39,063 nt of DNA from an uncultured Prevotellaceae bacterium (GTDB lineage: Bacteria; Bacteroidota; Bacteroidia; Bacteroidales; Bacteroidaceae): positions 1-39,063 of the forward strand of contig ONCQ01000022.1 of assembly GCA_900316355.1 (NCBI GenBank), given 5' to 3'. Position numbers and translations under genes: made by a program. The notes under the pieces were generated by a model. That model had not been told where the DNA came from, searched no databases, and was given only the letters and a program-made list of their open reading frames with translations. The first letter of the stretch is position 1. Every line of letters begins with the position of its first letter. Positions 6,133-15,414 of this stretch are shown here, in pieces.

Positions 6133-6925
6133 CATTCCTGCCATAGACATCATCGGAGGCCAGTGCGTACGCCTGACCAAGGGTGACTACGCCCAGAAGA
6201 CTGTCTATCGCGACTCGCCCGCCGAGGTGGCTGCCGAGTTCGAAGCGATGGGCTTCCAGCGTCTGCATGTGGTGGATCTGGACGGCGCGAAGTCCAAGCA
6301 TATCGTGAACAGCGCCGTGCTGAGCGCCATCACTGAGCGCACGTGCCTCACGGTGGATTTCGGTGGCGGCATCAAGACGGATGCTGACATCGAGGCGGCC
6401 TTTGCCGCGGGGGCAGCGATGGTGACGGTGGGTTCCGTCGCCGTGCAGCAGCCGGAACTCTTCATGCGATGGCTGGAGCGCTATGGCGCTGAGCGCCTGA
6501 TTCTGGGCGCCGACGTGCGTGGCGGCAAAATCAGCATCAACGGATGGAAGGAGGACAGCACCGAGGACCTCCTACCCTTCCTGCAACGATATATCGACGC
6601 GGGCATGCGCAACGTGCTGTGCACGGAGATCAGCAAGGACGGCACTCTGGCAGGCCCCGCCATCGACCTCTACAGCTCCATCATGGAGGCCTACCCCGAC
6701 ATCTGCCTCATCGCCAGCGGTGGCGTGAGCTGCATCGAGGACATCCGCGCCCTCGACGCTGCCGGCATCCCGGCTGTGGTGTTCGGCAAGGCCATCTACG
6801 AGGGGCAAATCAATCTGCGGGACCTCATCGCGGAGTTTCCGCAAAATGCCCCTAAAGCCCCCGAGTCCCCTAAAGCCCCCGAGCCCCCGAGCCCCCTAAA
6901 GGGGAGCGTAGGGAATGACGAATGA
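6125..6925 (+). CDS. hisA: HisA, phosphoribosylformimino-AICAR-phosphate isomerase
   Basis: TIM-barrel isomerase of histidine synthesis. The start is a TTG at 6125 (MKLIPAIDIIGG), the only start consistent with the family; it sits inside a TTGAACTA repeat array and has no ribosome site. The two catalytic aspartates are Asp8 (PAIDI) and Asp130 (LGADVRGG), and phosphate-binding glycine loops (VDFGGGI, ASGGVS) are intact. At 266 residues it is about 20 longer than usual: after 'LRDLIAEF' the frame runs on through a GC-rich repeat, giving the tail QNAPKAPESPKAPEPPSPLK and GSVGNDE. 107 bp after hisH. Confidence 0.96.
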   Translation: MKLIPAIDIIGGQCVRLTKGDYAQKTVYRDSPAEVAAEFEAMGFQRLHVVDLDGAKSKHIVNSAVLSAITERTCLTVDFGGGIKTDADIEAAFAAGAAMVTVGSVAVQQPELFMRWLERYGAERLILGADVRGGKISINGWKEDSTEDLLPFLQRYIDAGMRNVLCTEISKDGTLAGPAIDLYSSIMEAYPDICLIASGGVSCIEDIRALDAAGIPAVVFGKAIYEGQINLRDLIAEFPQNAPKAPESPKAPEPPSPLKGSVGNDE

Positions 6926-6963
6926 CGAATGATGAAGGACGAGTGAAGAATGACGAATGGAAC
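6846..6963. repeat. GC-rich repeat plus GAATGACGAATGA array
   Basis: Partial and complete copies of the GCCCCCGAGCCCC...TAAAGGGGAGCGTAG element (6855-6918) end inside hisA and are followed by GAATGACGAATGA-type words to 6963. The same composite occurs in reverse orientation at about 35910-36025, before the MBL-fold gene. Confidence 0.8.
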
Positions 6964-7047
6964 TTGAAACTTGAAACTTGAAACTTGGAACTCCTTGAAC
7001 TATTGAACTCCTTGAACTATTGAACTATTGAACTATTGAACTCTTAA
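6957..7047. repeat. AT-rich GAACTTGAAA / TTGAACTA array
   Basis: Four GAACTTGAAAC-type words followed by several TTGAACTCC and TTGAACTATTGAA words fill most of the hisA-hisF gap. The hisF start codon is 11 bp beyond. Confidence 0.8.
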
Positions 7048-7057
7048 ACAATATATA

Positions 7058-7813
7058 GTGTTAGCCAAACGCATCATACCCTGCTTAGATGTCAAGGACG
7101 GGCAGACCGTCAAAGGCACCAATTTCGTGAACCTGCGCCACGCCGGTGACCCTGTGGAATTGGGTCACGCCTACAGCGAACAGGGCGCCGACGAACTGGT
7201 GTACCTCGACATCACCGCCTCGCATGAGGGCCGCAAGACATTCACGGAGCTGGTGAGCCGCGTGGCCGCCACCGTGAACATCCCCTTCACCGTCGGCGGC
7301 GGCATCGGCGAACTCAGGGATGTGGACCGTCTGCTGAATGCCGGTGCCGACAAGGTGAGCGTGAACAGTGCTGCCCTGCGCCGCCCTGAGCTCATCGACG
7401 AGATCACAAGCCACTTCGGTTCGCAGGTCTGCGTGGTGGCCATCGACGCCCGGCTCGACGAGGGTGAATGGCGCTGCTACCTCAATGGTGGCCGCATCCC
7501 CACAGAGCGCTCGCTCTTCGACTGGGCCCACGAGGCGCAGGAGCGCGGCGCGGGCGAGATACTGTTCACCTCGATGAACCACGACGGCGTGAAGACTGGC
7601 TTCGCCAACGATGCCCTGCGCCGCCTGTCGGACTCGCTCTCCATACCCATCATCGCCTCGGGCGGCGCAGGCTGCAAGGAGCATTTCCGCGACACCTTCC
7701 TCGAAGGGCATTCGGATGCGGCGCTGGCGGCCTCGGTGTTCCATTTCGGCGAAATAAAGATTCCAGAACTCAAGGAATACTTGAAGGGAGAAGGGATAAC
7801 GGTGAGGATATAG
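7058..7813 (+). CDS. hisF: Imidazole glycerol phosphate synthase, cyclase subunit HisF
   Basis: TIM-barrel cyclase that joins ammonia from HisH with PRFAR to make imidazole glycerol phosphate and AICAR. It starts with GTG at 7058 ([15 protein letters not shown]), a textbook HisF N-terminus. Catalytic Asp11 (PCLD) and Asp130 (VVAID) are present, as are the phosphate-binding TVGGGI and IASGGAG loops. Length 251 residues is standard and there is no insertion. It is separated from hisA by a 132-bp repeat-filled gap, which is unusual since these genes normally abut, and from hisIE by a gap holding a GC-rich palindrome. Confidence 0.97.
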   Translation: MLAKRIIPCLDVKDGQTVKGTNFVNLRHAGDPVELGHAYSEQGADELVYLDITASHEGRKTFTELVSRVAATVNIPFTVGGGIGELRDVDRLLNAGADKVSVNSAALRRPELIDEITSHFGSQVCVVAIDARLDEGEWRCYLNGGRIPTERSLFDWAHEAQERGAGEILFTSMNHDGVKTGFANDALRRLSDSLSIPIIASGGAGCKEHFRDTFLEGHSDAALAASVFHFGEIKIPELKEYLKGEGITVRI

Positions 7814-7818
7814 AAAAA

Positions 7819-7852
7819 GACCCACCCCCTACCCCTCCCGTTAGGGAGGGGA
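7819..7852 (-). repeat. 34-bp GC palindromic element, copy 1
   Basis: In the minus orientation CCCCTCCC-TAAC-GGGAGGGG followed by a G-rich tail ending GGGTGGGTC. It is nearly the same as copies at 7959-7992 (inside hisIE) and 36775-36808. Confidence 0.8.
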
Positions 7853-7926
7853 GAGCCTGCGGAATAGGGACCGAAACAACGAAAACGAAATATCGAGATT
7901 ACTAAAATAACAAAAAATTACAGACT

Positions 7927-8601
7927 ATGCCAAATAACGATACTACGCGCCAGCCAATCCCCTCCCTCATGGGAGGGGTCGGGGGTGGGTCCATTGACTT
8001 TGCCAAGATGGGCGGCCTCGTGCCTGCCATTATCCAGGACGCTGACACGCGTCAGGTGCTGATGCTCGGTTACATGAACCAGGAGGCCTACGACAAGACG
8101 GTGGCCGAAGGACGTGTCACCTTCTACTCCCGTACGCGCCAGACGCTGTGGACGAAGGGTGAGACGAGCGGCAACTTCCTCAACGTGGTCAGCATCAAGA
8201 ACGACTGCGACCAGGACACACTCCTCATCCGCGTACACCCCGAGGGCCCGGTCTGCCACACCGGCACCGACACCTGCTGGGGCGAAGAGAACACGGGCAA
8301 TCCTCTGCTGTTCCTCTCAGACCTGCAGGACTTCATCGAGCAGCGCCACCGCGAGATGCCCGAGGGCAGCTACACGACATCGCTCTTCAAGGACGGTCTG
8401 AACCGCATGGCGCAGAAGGTGGGCGAAGAGGCGCTGGAGCTGGTCATCGAAGCCTGCAACGGCACCGACGAGCGCATGATCTACGAGGGCTCTGACATGC
8501 TCTACCACCTCATCGTGCTGCTCACCTCCAAGGGCCTGCGCATCGAGGACATGGCGCGCGAGCTGCAGGAGCGCCACCAACCGGGATGGAAGAAGCACTA
8601 A
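7927..8601 (+). CDS. hisI: Bifunctional HisI/HisE (PRA-CH / PRA-PH)
   Basis: Fused phosphoribosyl-AMP cyclohydrolase (about residues 24-115) and phosphoribosyl-ATP pyrophosphohydrolase (about 120-224), steps 3 and 2 of histidine synthesis. The cyclohydrolase motifs GYMNQEA, FYSRTRQTLWTKGE and zinc-ligand CHTGTDTCW are visible; the HisE half has the QKVGEEALE helix and a YEGSDMLYHL stretch. Length 224. Residues about 10-22 (PIPSLMGGVGGGS) are encoded by a complete copy of the 34-bp palindromic element found twice elsewhere in the window, placed in frame just before the conserved domain. Upstream gap 113 bp, downstream gap 43 bp. Confidence 0.97.
   Translation: MPNNDTTRQPIPSLMGGVGGGSIDFAKMGGLVPAIIQDADTRQVLMLGYMNQEAYDKTVAEGRVTFYSRTRQTLWTKGETSGNFLNVVSIKNDCDQDTLLIRVHPEGPVCHTGTDTCWGEENTGNPLLFLSDLQDFIEQRHREMPEGSYTTSLFKDGLNRMAQKVGEEALELVIEACNGTDERMIYEGSDMLYHLIVLLTSKGLRIEDMARELQERHQPGWKKH
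7959..7992 (+). repeat. 34-bp GC palindromic element, copy 2, inside hisIE
   Basis: CCCCTCCC (7959-7966), TCAT, GGGAGGGG (7971-7978), then TCGGGGGTGGGTCC. It differs from the copy at 36775-36808 at only two positions by eye and lies entirely within the coding frame of hisIE. Confidence 0.85.
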
Positions 8602-8644
8602 CGGCCCGACCCCAATACTTACGAATTTGAAGATATAACGGATT

Positions 8645-9445
8645 ATGGTTATCGATTATAAGGAAGTGGACATCTGCCGCGACGAGGACACCATCCTCTA
8701 CAACGTGAACATGCACGTGGAGGAAGGCGATTTCGTGTACCTCACCGGCTTCGTGGGCAGCGGCAAGTCCTCGCTGCTGAAGACCATCTACGGCGAGCTG
8801 GACATCACCACCGGCAGCGCCGAGGTGCTGGGCAACGATATGCGCAACATCAAGCGCCGCCGCATCCCTGCCCTGCGCAAGCAGCTGGGCATCGTCTTCC
8901 AGGACTTCCGACTGCTCACAGACCGCAACGTCCGCGAGAACCTCGACTTCGTGCTGCGCTGCACCGGATGGAAGAACCGCACGGAGCGCGCACAGCGCAT
9001 CGCACAGGTGCTGGAGATTGTGGGGCTGCCTGACAAGCAGGAGTCCATGCCCCACGAGCTGTCGGGCGGCGAGCAGCAGCGCGTGTGCATCGCCCGTGCC
9101 ATCCTGAACACGCCCAAGCTCATCCTTGCCGACGAGGCCACGGGCAACCAGGACGAGGAGTCAGGGCTCCGCACCACGCAAATCCTCTATGACCTGTCCA
9201 AGCAGGGCACAGCCGTCATCATGGCAACCCACAACAACGGCATCATCGACCATTTCCCCGGCCGCGTGTATGAATGTCGCAACCACCAGCTCCTCAGCCT
9301 CGACAAGGCGCAAGAGGAGAGCGCCGGCAAGACTCCCGAGGCGCAAGTGGAACCTGAGGATAACGAAGCGAGCGCGGCGCCTGTTGATGACGACATCCCC
9401 GTGGCATCGGTGGCCGCAGAAACCAGTCAACCACAAGACAACTAA
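8645..9445 (+). CDS. FtsE-like ABC transporter ATP-binding protein
   Basis: A 266-residue ABC ATPase most like FtsE, which with FtsX controls peptidoglycan hydrolases at division. Walker [10 protein letters not shown] is at 35-43, Q-loop at VFQDF (84-88), signature LSGGEQQR at 139-146, Walker B LILADEA at 159-165 and switch His196 (MATHN). The D-loop region reads ADEATGNQD instead of the usual ADEPTGNLD. After residue 220 there is an acidic, proline- and alanine-rich tail of about 45 residues not found in typical FtsE. No ftsX is next to it; it sits between hisIE and lysC in one co-directional run. An alternative is a LolD/MacB-type ATPase. Confidence 0.85.
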   Translation: MVIDYKEVDICRDEDTILYNVNMHVEEGDFVYLTGFVGSGKSSLLKTIYGELDITTGSAEVLGNDMRNIKRRRIPALRKQLGIVFQDFRLLTDRNVRENLDFVLRCTGWKNRTERAQRIAQVLEIVGLPDKQESMPHELSGGEQQRVCIARAILNTPKLILADEATGNQDEESGLRTTQILYDLSKQGTAVIMATHNNGIIDHFPGRVYECRNHQLLSLDKAQEESAGKTPEAQVEPEDNEASAAPVDDDIPVASVAAETSQPQDN

Positions 9446-9465
9446 ACATAAAACGACATACTAAG

Positions 9466-10809
9466 ATGAAAGTACTGAAATTCGGGGGCACCAGCGTAGG
9501 CAGTGCCCAGCGCATGAAAGAAGTGTGCAAGCTCATCACAGAAGACGGGCAGCAGAAAGTCGTTGTGCTCTCTGCCATGAGCGGCACCACAAACACACTG
9601 GTGGAAATCTCGGACTATCTCTACAAGAAGAACCCCGAGGGAGCATACAATGTCATCAACCAGCTGGAGCGCAAGTACATGCAACATATCGAGGAGCTCT
9701 ACAGCACCGATGAGATGCGCGAGAAGACGGCGCAGTTCCTGAAAGAGGAGTTCGCCTATCTGCGCTCAATGACGAAGACGCTCTTCACCTCGTTCGAGGA
9801 GAAGGTCATCCTGGCACAGGGCGAGATAATCTCCACGAATATGGTCGTCAACTACCTGCAGGAACAGGGCATCAACGCCATCCTGCTCTCGGCGCTCGAC
9901 ATGATCCGCACAGACAAGAACGCTGAGCCCGACCTCGCCTACATCCGCGAACGCTCGAAGGCACAGCTAGAGGCCAACCCGAACTACGACATCTACATCA
10001 CACAGGGCTTCATCTGCCGCAATGCCTACGGCGAGATTGACAACCTGCAGCGCGGCGGTTCCGACTATACCGCATGTCTCATCGGTGCTGCCATCGGCGC
10101 TGAAGAGATTCAAATCTGGACGGACATCGACGGTATGCACAACAACGACCCGCGCGTGGTGGAGGGCACGGAGCCCGTGCGCCAGCTCTACTTCGAAGAA
10201 GCTGCCGAGTTGGCCTACTTCGGCGCCAAGATCCTGCACCCCACCTGCATCCAGCCCGCGAAGTTCGCGAGCGTGCCCGTGCGCTTGCTGAACACCATGG
10301 ACCCTCAGGCCCCTGGCACCATCATCAACAACCAGATGCACCGCGGCACCATCAAGGCCGTGGCCGCCAAGGACAACATCATCTGCATCGGCATCCAGAG
10401 CTCGCGCATGCTCCTGGCACACGGTTTCCTGCGCAAGGTCTTTGAGATTTTCGAGACCTACAAGACCAGTATCGATATGATTGCCACCTCAGAGGTGGGC
10501 GTCAGCGTGACCATCGACAACCGCTCGCATCTGGCATCCATCATCGACGAGCTGAAGAAGTACGGCACCGTCACCGTGGATGAAGACATGTGCATCATCT
10601 GCGTGGTCGGCGACCTGACCAGCCAGAACGTGGGCTTCGAGACACAAGCCATGGACGCGCTGCGCCAGATTCCCGTGCGCATGGTCAGCTACGGCGGCTC
10701 CGAGCACAACATCTCCTTCGTGGTGGCCAAAAACGACAAGCAGCGGACGCTGCAAGCACTGCAGAAGACCCTGTTCACGTACAACGACCACGTGCGTCGT
10801 CCCTCCTGA
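9466..10809 (+). CDS. lysC: Aspartate kinase (monofunctional)
   Basis: Phosphorylates aspartate, the first step toward lysine/diaminopimelate, threonine and methionine. The 447-residue protein starts MKVLKFGGTSVG, the amino-acid-kinase signature, and has SAMSGTTN and GGSDYTA motifs for nucleotide and aspartate binding. The C-terminal third (about 305-440) forms two ACT domains for feedback control (region KTSIDMIATSEVGVSV). There is no fused homoserine dehydrogenase. It begins 20 bp after the FtsE-like gene and is followed 30 bp later by lysA, so the two lysine genes are a natural pair; no separate promoter is seen. Confidence 0.96.
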   Translation: MKVLKFGGTSVGSAQRMKEVCKLITEDGQQKVVVLSAMSGTTNTLVEISDYLYKKNPEGAYNVINQLERKYMQHIEELYSTDEMREKTAQFLKEEFAYLRSMTKTLFTSFEEKVILAQGEIISTNMVVNYLQEQGINAILLSALDMIRTDKNAEPDLAYIRERSKAQLEANPNYDIYITQGFICRNAYGEIDNLQRGGSDYTACLIGAAIGAEEIQIWTDIDGMHNNDPRVVEGTEPVRQLYFEEAAELAYFGAKILHPTCIQPAKFASVPVRLLNTMDPQAPGTIINNQMHRGTIKAVAAKDNIICIGIQSSRMLLAHGFLRKVFEIFETYKTSIDMIATSEVGVSVTIDNRSHLASIIDELKKYGTVTVDEDMCIICVVGDLTSQNVGFETQAMDALRQIPVRMVSYGGSEHNISFVVAKNDKQRTLQALQKTLFTYNDHVRRPS

Positions 10810-10839
10810 CATCCACACACTCACATACTCGACAGCCCT

Positions 10840-12006
10840 ATGCTCGACATCACACACCTCCCCCGCGTGCAGACGCCCTACTACATCTATGACACTGCCC
10901 TGCTGGCACGCACTCTCGATGCCATCAAGGCGGAGACCTGCACCCATGACCACTGGCACGTGCACTATGCCGTGAAAGCCAACGCCCACCCCGACATCCT
11001 GCGACAGATTGCCGCTGCCGGCTTCGGTGCCGACTGCGTGAGCTTCGGCGAGGTGCAGGCCGCCCTCGACGCCGGCTTCCCCGCCTCGGAGATTGTCTTC
11101 GCCGGTGTCGGCAAGGCTGACTGGGAGATACGCAAGGCGCTGAAAGCTGACATCGCCATGTTCAATGTGGAGAGTCTGGAAGAGTTAGAGGTCATCCACG
11201 AAATCGCCACCTTATTAAATACACGTGCGCGCGTGAGCTTCCGCATCAATCCCGATGTCGGCGCCCACACCCTCGCACATATCACCACCGGCAAGGCCGA
11301 GAACAAGTTCGGCATCGCCAAGGAGGACATGGTGCGCGTCGTACGTGAGGCACAGCAGATGGCCCGCATCGATTTCACAGGTCTGCATTTCCACATCGGC
11401 TCACAGCTGTTGGAGATGGACGACTTCGTAGCCCTCTGCACACGCATCAACGAGCTGCAGGATGAGCTGGAGGCCGCAGGCCTGCACGCCGACAACATCA
11501 ATGTGGGCGGCGGCTTGGGCATCGACTACGAGGCGCCGGACACACACCCCGTGCCCGACTTCAAGGCTTACTTCCAGACCTTTGCCGCAGGCCTGCGACT
11601 GCGCGCGGGGCAGCAGTTGCACTTCGAGCTGGGACGCTCCGTGGTGGCACAGATGGGCAGCCTCATCACACGCGTGCTCTATGTGAAGCATGGCACCAGC
11701 AAGCACTTCGTGATTGTCGATGCAGGCTTCACAGACCTCATCCGTCCTGCCTTCTACGGTGCCTACCACAAGGTGGAAAACCTCAGCGCAGCCTCCCGCA
11801 CAGCAAGTCAAGAGGCGACGGAGGAGAACATCTACGATGTCGTAGGTCCCATCTGCGAGTCATCGGACGTCTTCGTCACCGACTATGCGCTGCCCGCCAC
11901 CCGACGGGGCGACCTCATCGCGCTGCGCTCTGCCGGTGCCTATGGTGAGATCATGGCCTCCCGCTACAACTGCCGCGAGCTGCCTAAAGGTTACCTGATG
12001 GAATAA
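10840..12006 (+). CDS. lysA: Diaminopimelate decarboxylase
   Basis: PLP enzyme, alanine-racemase-like TIM barrel plus beta domain, converting meso-diaminopimelate to lysine. The PLP lysine is Lys46 in HYAVKANAH. Other family marks: HFHIGSQL, NVGGGLGIDY (phosphate loop), ELGRSVV, and the substrate motif CESSDVF near the C-terminus. Length 388, normal for the Bacteroidetes form. Starts 30 bp after lysC and ends 29 bp before the glycosyltransferase, all apparently one transcript. Confidence 0.96.
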   Translation: MLDITHLPRVQTPYYIYDTALLARTLDAIKAETCTHDHWHVHYAVKANAHPDILRQIAAAGFGADCVSFGEVQAALDAGFPASEIVFAGVGKADWEIRKALKADIAMFNVESLEELEVIHEIATLLNTRARVSFRINPDVGAHTLAHITTGKAENKFGIAKEDMVRVVREAQQMARIDFTGLHFHIGSQLLEMDDFVALCTRINELQDELEAAGLHADNINVGGGLGIDYEAPDTHPVPDFKAYFQTFAAGLRLRAGQQLHFELGRSVVAQMGSLITRVLYVKHGTSKHFVIVDAGFTDLIRPAFYGAYHKVENLSAASRTASQEATEENIYDVVGPICESSDVFVTDYALPATRRGDLIALRSAGAYGEIMASRYNCRELPKGYLME

Positions 12007-12035
12007 CCCTTTTATCCTGTGAAGTCTGTTAGCCC

Positions 12036-13262
12036 ATGCCTCTGCTCGCCATTCAAATCATTCTGCTGACCGCCCTCTTCGCATGGCTGGTGTGCATCTA
12101 CACCGCCTACGGCGACGGCATCATCGGCCGACGCATGCGCCTCAAGGAACCCACGGTAGTGAATACCCCTTTGGAGACACCACCGCTGAGCATCGTCATC
12201 GCAGCCCACAATCAGGCCACGGCCTTGCGACGCCATCTACCCGAGATTCTTGCTCAGGAGTATGAGCGCTTCGAGGTCATCGTTGTGGACATGCGCTCCA
12301 CCGATGAGACCAAGGATGTACTGGAACGCTTAGAGCTGCAACATGCCCAGCTGCGCCACACCTTCGTGCCGGCCTCAGCCCGCGACATCAGCATCGAACG
12401 CCTGGCACTCACACTGGGTTTCCGCGCAGCTGTCAACGAATGGGTTGTCATCACCCGTCCCGACTGCCGGCCCGCCTCACCGCTGTGGCTGCAGCGTATC
12501 GGCGAGACCATCGCACAGCCTAAATCCGGCATCCAGAGTCCCCGCCTGCAGACGCCCGACATCGTGCTCGGCTATGCCCGCTACGATGAACAGCGCGACA
12601 CGATGCTCGACCTGAAGACGGGCTTCTACCGTCTGTGGGCCACCATGGCCAACATCCGTCATATCCTCGGCGGTAAGGCCGCCGTGCGCGCTGATTCCTG
12701 CAACATGGCCTACCGCAAGAGCCTCTTTATGGAACATGGCGGCTTCGCTGCCGACCAGGACCTGAAGGCCGGTGCGGAGGAGTTGCTGGTGAACCACAAC
12801 GCCACCGCCACGAATACCGCCATATTGCTGTCGCCCGCCGGCATGGTCATCCAAGACCGCATCACCGACAAGCACACTTGGGAACAGATGCACATGTTCT
12901 ATGCCGAGACACGCCATCACCAGCACCACACGGGGCTCTATCGCTGGCATCAGTTCCTGCGGATGGTGACTCCATGGATGGCCCTGCTGCTGCTCACCCT
13001 CCCCGCGGTGGCCGGCATAGTCCTGGCATTATCGATGCCCGAGACGGCTACTATCCTGACGGCCATCGTGCTCTTCATCCTCAGCGTGACTTATTACTAC
13101 GTGCGCATCACCGCCTTTCACACAACCGCCTCTTCGCTGGGTGTCCGCAATCACATGTGGCTGCAACCCTATCTGGATCTCTGCATCATCATCTGGCACA
13201 TCAAGGACCGCTTTGCCCGCCGCATGACATCGCGCAATGAGTTCCGCAAGAAATTTGTGTAA
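12036..13262 (+). CDS. Membrane-anchored family 2 glycosyltransferase
   Basis: A 408-residue inner-membrane protein with one N-terminal transmembrane helix (LLAIQIILLTALFAWLVCIY), a GT-A domain (about 47-290) and two helices near 308-355. The GT2 domain begins LSIVIAAHNQA and shows VIVVDMRSTDET (nucleotide-sugar binding) and ITRPDCRP at the DxD-like position. The layout is like glycosyltransferases that build surface glycans or peptidoglycan-linked polymers. The acceptor and sugar cannot be told from sequence. It follows lysA by 29 bp and may be co-transcribed; a repeat array separates it from dedA. Confidence 0.88.
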   Translation: MPLLAIQIILLTALFAWLVCIYTAYGDGIIGRRMRLKEPTVVNTPLETPPLSIVIAAHNQATALRRHLPEILAQEYERFEVIVVDMRSTDETKDVLERLELQHAQLRHTFVPASARDISIERLALTLGFRAAVNEWVVITRPDCRPASPLWLQRIGETIAQPKSGIQSPRLQTPDIVLGYARYDEQRDTMLDLKTGFYRLWATMANIRHILGGKAAVRADSCNMAYRKSLFMEHGGFAADQDLKAGAEELLVNHNATATNTAILLSPAGMVIQDRITDKHTWEQMHMFYAETRHHQHHTGLYRWHQFLRMVTPWMALLLLTLPAVAGIVLALSMPETATILTAIVLFILSVTYYYVRITAFHTTASSLGVRNHMWLQPYLDLCIIIWHIKDRFARRMTSRNEFRKKFV

Positions 13263-13318
13263 ACTCTCAACCTTAAACTCTAAACTCTAAACTTTAAACT
13301 TTAAACTTTAAACTATAA
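13262..13318. repeat. TTTAAAC tandem array
   Basis: Roughly seven words of AAACTCTAAAC/AAACTTTAAAC fill the whole gap between the glycosyltransferase stop and the dedA start, like the array at 131-161. Confidence 0.8.
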
Positions 13319-13321
13319 AGC

Positions 13322-13945
13322 ATGTCATCACTCATAGCATGGTTTGGCGACCATCTCAACTATTGGACCATCACACTCCTCATGACGCTGGAAAGCACCG
13401 TGGTGCCCGTACCCAGTGAACTTGTCGTAGCCCCCGCAGCCTACAAGGCCGCTGACGACGGCGAACTCAGCGTCTATCTCATTATCCTTTTCGCCACCCT
13501 CGGTGCCAACATCGGTGCCACCATCAACTATGTGGTAGCCCGCTTCCTCGGCCGCCCCGTCATCTATGCTTTTGCCAACAGCCGCCTTGGGCACATGTGC
13601 CTGCTCAACGACGCCAAGATCCAGCGCACAGAAGACTACTTCAACGAGCACGGTGCCGTCGGCACCCTCATCGGACGCCTCGTTCCCGGCATCCGCCACC
13701 TGATAAGCCTACCGGCGGGTCTGGCACGCATGCCCTACTCACGTTTTCTGCTCTACACCACCATCGGTGCCGGCCTTTGGAACATCATCCTGGCCGCGCT
13801 GGGCTACCACCTGCAGAGCGTCATTCCCGAGGATGAACTGTTAGTCGTCGTCGAGAAATACAGCCATGAGATAGGCCTCGGCATGCTCGCCCTCTTCGCC
13901 GGACTCATCGCATACCTCGTGTTTACGCACAAAAAGAAAGGGTAA
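13322..13945 (+). CDS. DedA family membrane protein
   Basis: A 207-residue polytopic membrane protein of the DedA/SNARE-associated family, members of which flip undecaprenyl phosphate or other lipids and support membrane potential. Family marks are the acidic ESTVVPVPSE segment near the N-terminus, and GRLVPGIRHLISLPAG followed by a hydrophobic stretch with GAGLWN. ATG at 13322 follows directly on a TTTAAAC repeat array. Its 3' end lies two bases from the stop of the convergent TPR gene, leaving no room for a separate terminator. Confidence 0.92.
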   Translation: MSSLIAWFGDHLNYWTITLLMTLESTVVPVPSELVVAPAAYKAADDGELSVYLIILFATLGANIGATINYVVARFLGRPVIYAFANSRLGHMCLLNDAKIQRTEDYFNEHGAVGTLIGRLVPGIRHLISLPAGLARMPYSRFLLYTTIGAGLWNIILAALGYHLQSVIPEDELLVVVEKYSHEIGLGMLALFAGLIAYLVFTHKKKG

Positions 13946-13947
13946 CG

Positions 13948-15405
13948 TTACTGTGGCCAATGGCCATAGATGCGGTAGTAGTAGTAATCCCGATACTCCG
14001 CGGGCTGCACATTGGGGAACTCCTCGCTGAAGAGTTCGCGCAGGCGGTCCTCAGCCAAGGGCATGGCGCGCTGCAGGTAGTCAAGCGTCTGTTCGGGCTG
14101 TTCCAACATCATCGAGCAATAGGCCAGGTAGGCACAGTAGTCGGCCTGCTGGCGGGAGTCATCGTCGTGTTGCAGAAGCTCCACGAGCATGTCGCGCGTA
14201 ATCTCATAGTAGCCACAATCGAAGAGCGTCAGTGCGCCCTGAAAATAGATGAGCAGATGCTTATCCTCATGGCGGTTGTAGGCCTGATGGATGTAGTCCA
14301 ATGCCAGGTCTGGCCGCTCGTTCTCAGCTTCCACGCGGGCCCGCAAGAGGTCCAAGTCCATCACATCGTTGTCCGGTTCGAAGAAGGTCTGCGCCTTGTC
14401 CAGTTGCTCCAAGGAACCTTCCACATTACCCTTCCGACTGAGGATTTGCGCATGCTGTTCGTAGATGACGGCTTGCTCGGGGCTCATGCCTTCTGACAAC
14501 GCCTCTGCTTTCTCTATCGCAGTGAGTGCCTCATCCAGGCGGTCGGCATCCAACAGGCAATACGAGGCATAAAGCCAGTGCTGCTCGTTGTCGGGTGCCC
14601 ATTCTATCAGTTGCTCATAGAGCTTCAAGGCCTCGGTGTAGTGCTCCTGCTGCAATAAGACCCATGCCTTCAGCTGCGTGGCGCGCTCGTTCTGTGCGTC
14701 AATAGCCAAGGAGTACTCCGTGCTGTTGAGGGCCTCTGCGTAGTTACCGAGCTCGCAATAAGCCTCAGCACGCCAGTTCCACGATTCCGTGGAGAAGGGG
14801 TCCACATCCAACATACGCTCAATACATTTGAGCGCCAGGTGGTTGTTGTTCAGCCCGAGCTGCACGTCAGCCATTGCCTGCCACGTCTTATACCAGTCAG
14901 GTGCCATCTGTTCCAGGGCATTGGCAAAGGCAAGGGCATGGTCGTAGAGGTGATAGTCGATGAAGATGTAGGCGGAATCGTAAAGGAAGTAATCACGATC
15001 CTCAGTGACATTGGCGGACTCCTGCAGTAGCATCGTGGCAGCATCCTCCACCCGCTCTTCTCGAATCATGAGTTCCGCGCGCAGAAACAGCACCTCGCGA
15101 TGCTGCTGGTCTTCGATGGCATTGCAGAGGTCCTCGGCAGAACCTATCTCACCAGCCTGCATGAACTGGCGGGCCTTGAACACCTGTGGGTCCACGGCAT
15201 CCGGGTGTAGCTGCAGTGCCAGCGAGATGGCTTCCTCCGAGCGTTTGTCGTCGTGACAGACCATGGTGTAGTATTCTGCGATGTCCGTGAGTTCATCGGC
15301 TTCCATATACGGTCGCGCCCCTATCTCAAGGGCACCCTCGTAGGTCATCAGGATATCCTTGAACTCCGGACTCTCAAAATACTTTAGGTCATCGTCAAGA
15401 CGCAT
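13948..15405 (-). CDS. TPR-repeat protein (485 aa)
   Basis: A cytosolic protein made almost wholly of tetratricopeptide-like helical pairs; repeats of the type 'NNHLALKCIERMLDVDPFS', 'GNYAEALNSTEYSLAIDAQ' and 'EHYTEALKLYEQLIEWAPD' recur every about 34 residues. There is no signal peptide and no extra catalytic domain. Such proteins scaffold complexes; the partner is not evident. Third gene of the minus-strand run ribE-glnS-TPR, starting 9 bp after the glnS stop. Confidence 0.88.
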   Translation of the reverse strand: MRLDDDLKYFESPEFKDILMTYEGALEIGARPYMEADELTDIAEYYTMVCHDDKRSEEAISLALQLHPDAVDPQVFKARQFMQAGEIGSAEDLCNAIEDQQHREVLFLRAELMIREERVEDAATMLLQESANVTEDRDYFLYDSAYIFIDYHLYDHALAFANALEQMAPDWYKTWQAMADVQLGLNNNHLALKCIERMLDVDPFSTESWNWRAEAYCELGNYAEALNSTEYSLAIDAQNERATQLKAWVLLQQEHYTEALKLYEQLIEWAPDNEQHWLYASYCLLDADRLDEALTAIEKAEALSEGMSPEQAVIYEQHAQILSRKGNVEGSLEQLDKAQTFFEPDNDVMDLDLLRARVEAENERPDLALDYIHQAYNRHEDKHLLIYFQGALTLFDCGYYEITRDMLVELLQHDDDSRQQADYCAYLAYCSMMLEQPEQTLDYLQRAMPLAEDRLRELFSEEFPNVQPAEYRDYYYYRIYGHWPQ

Positions 15406-15414
15406 ACTTCACCA

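Noticed and set aside
7085-7825. 246-codon minus-strand frame opposite hisF
   Set aside because: hisF is certain from motifs and length; the antisense product is low-complexity.
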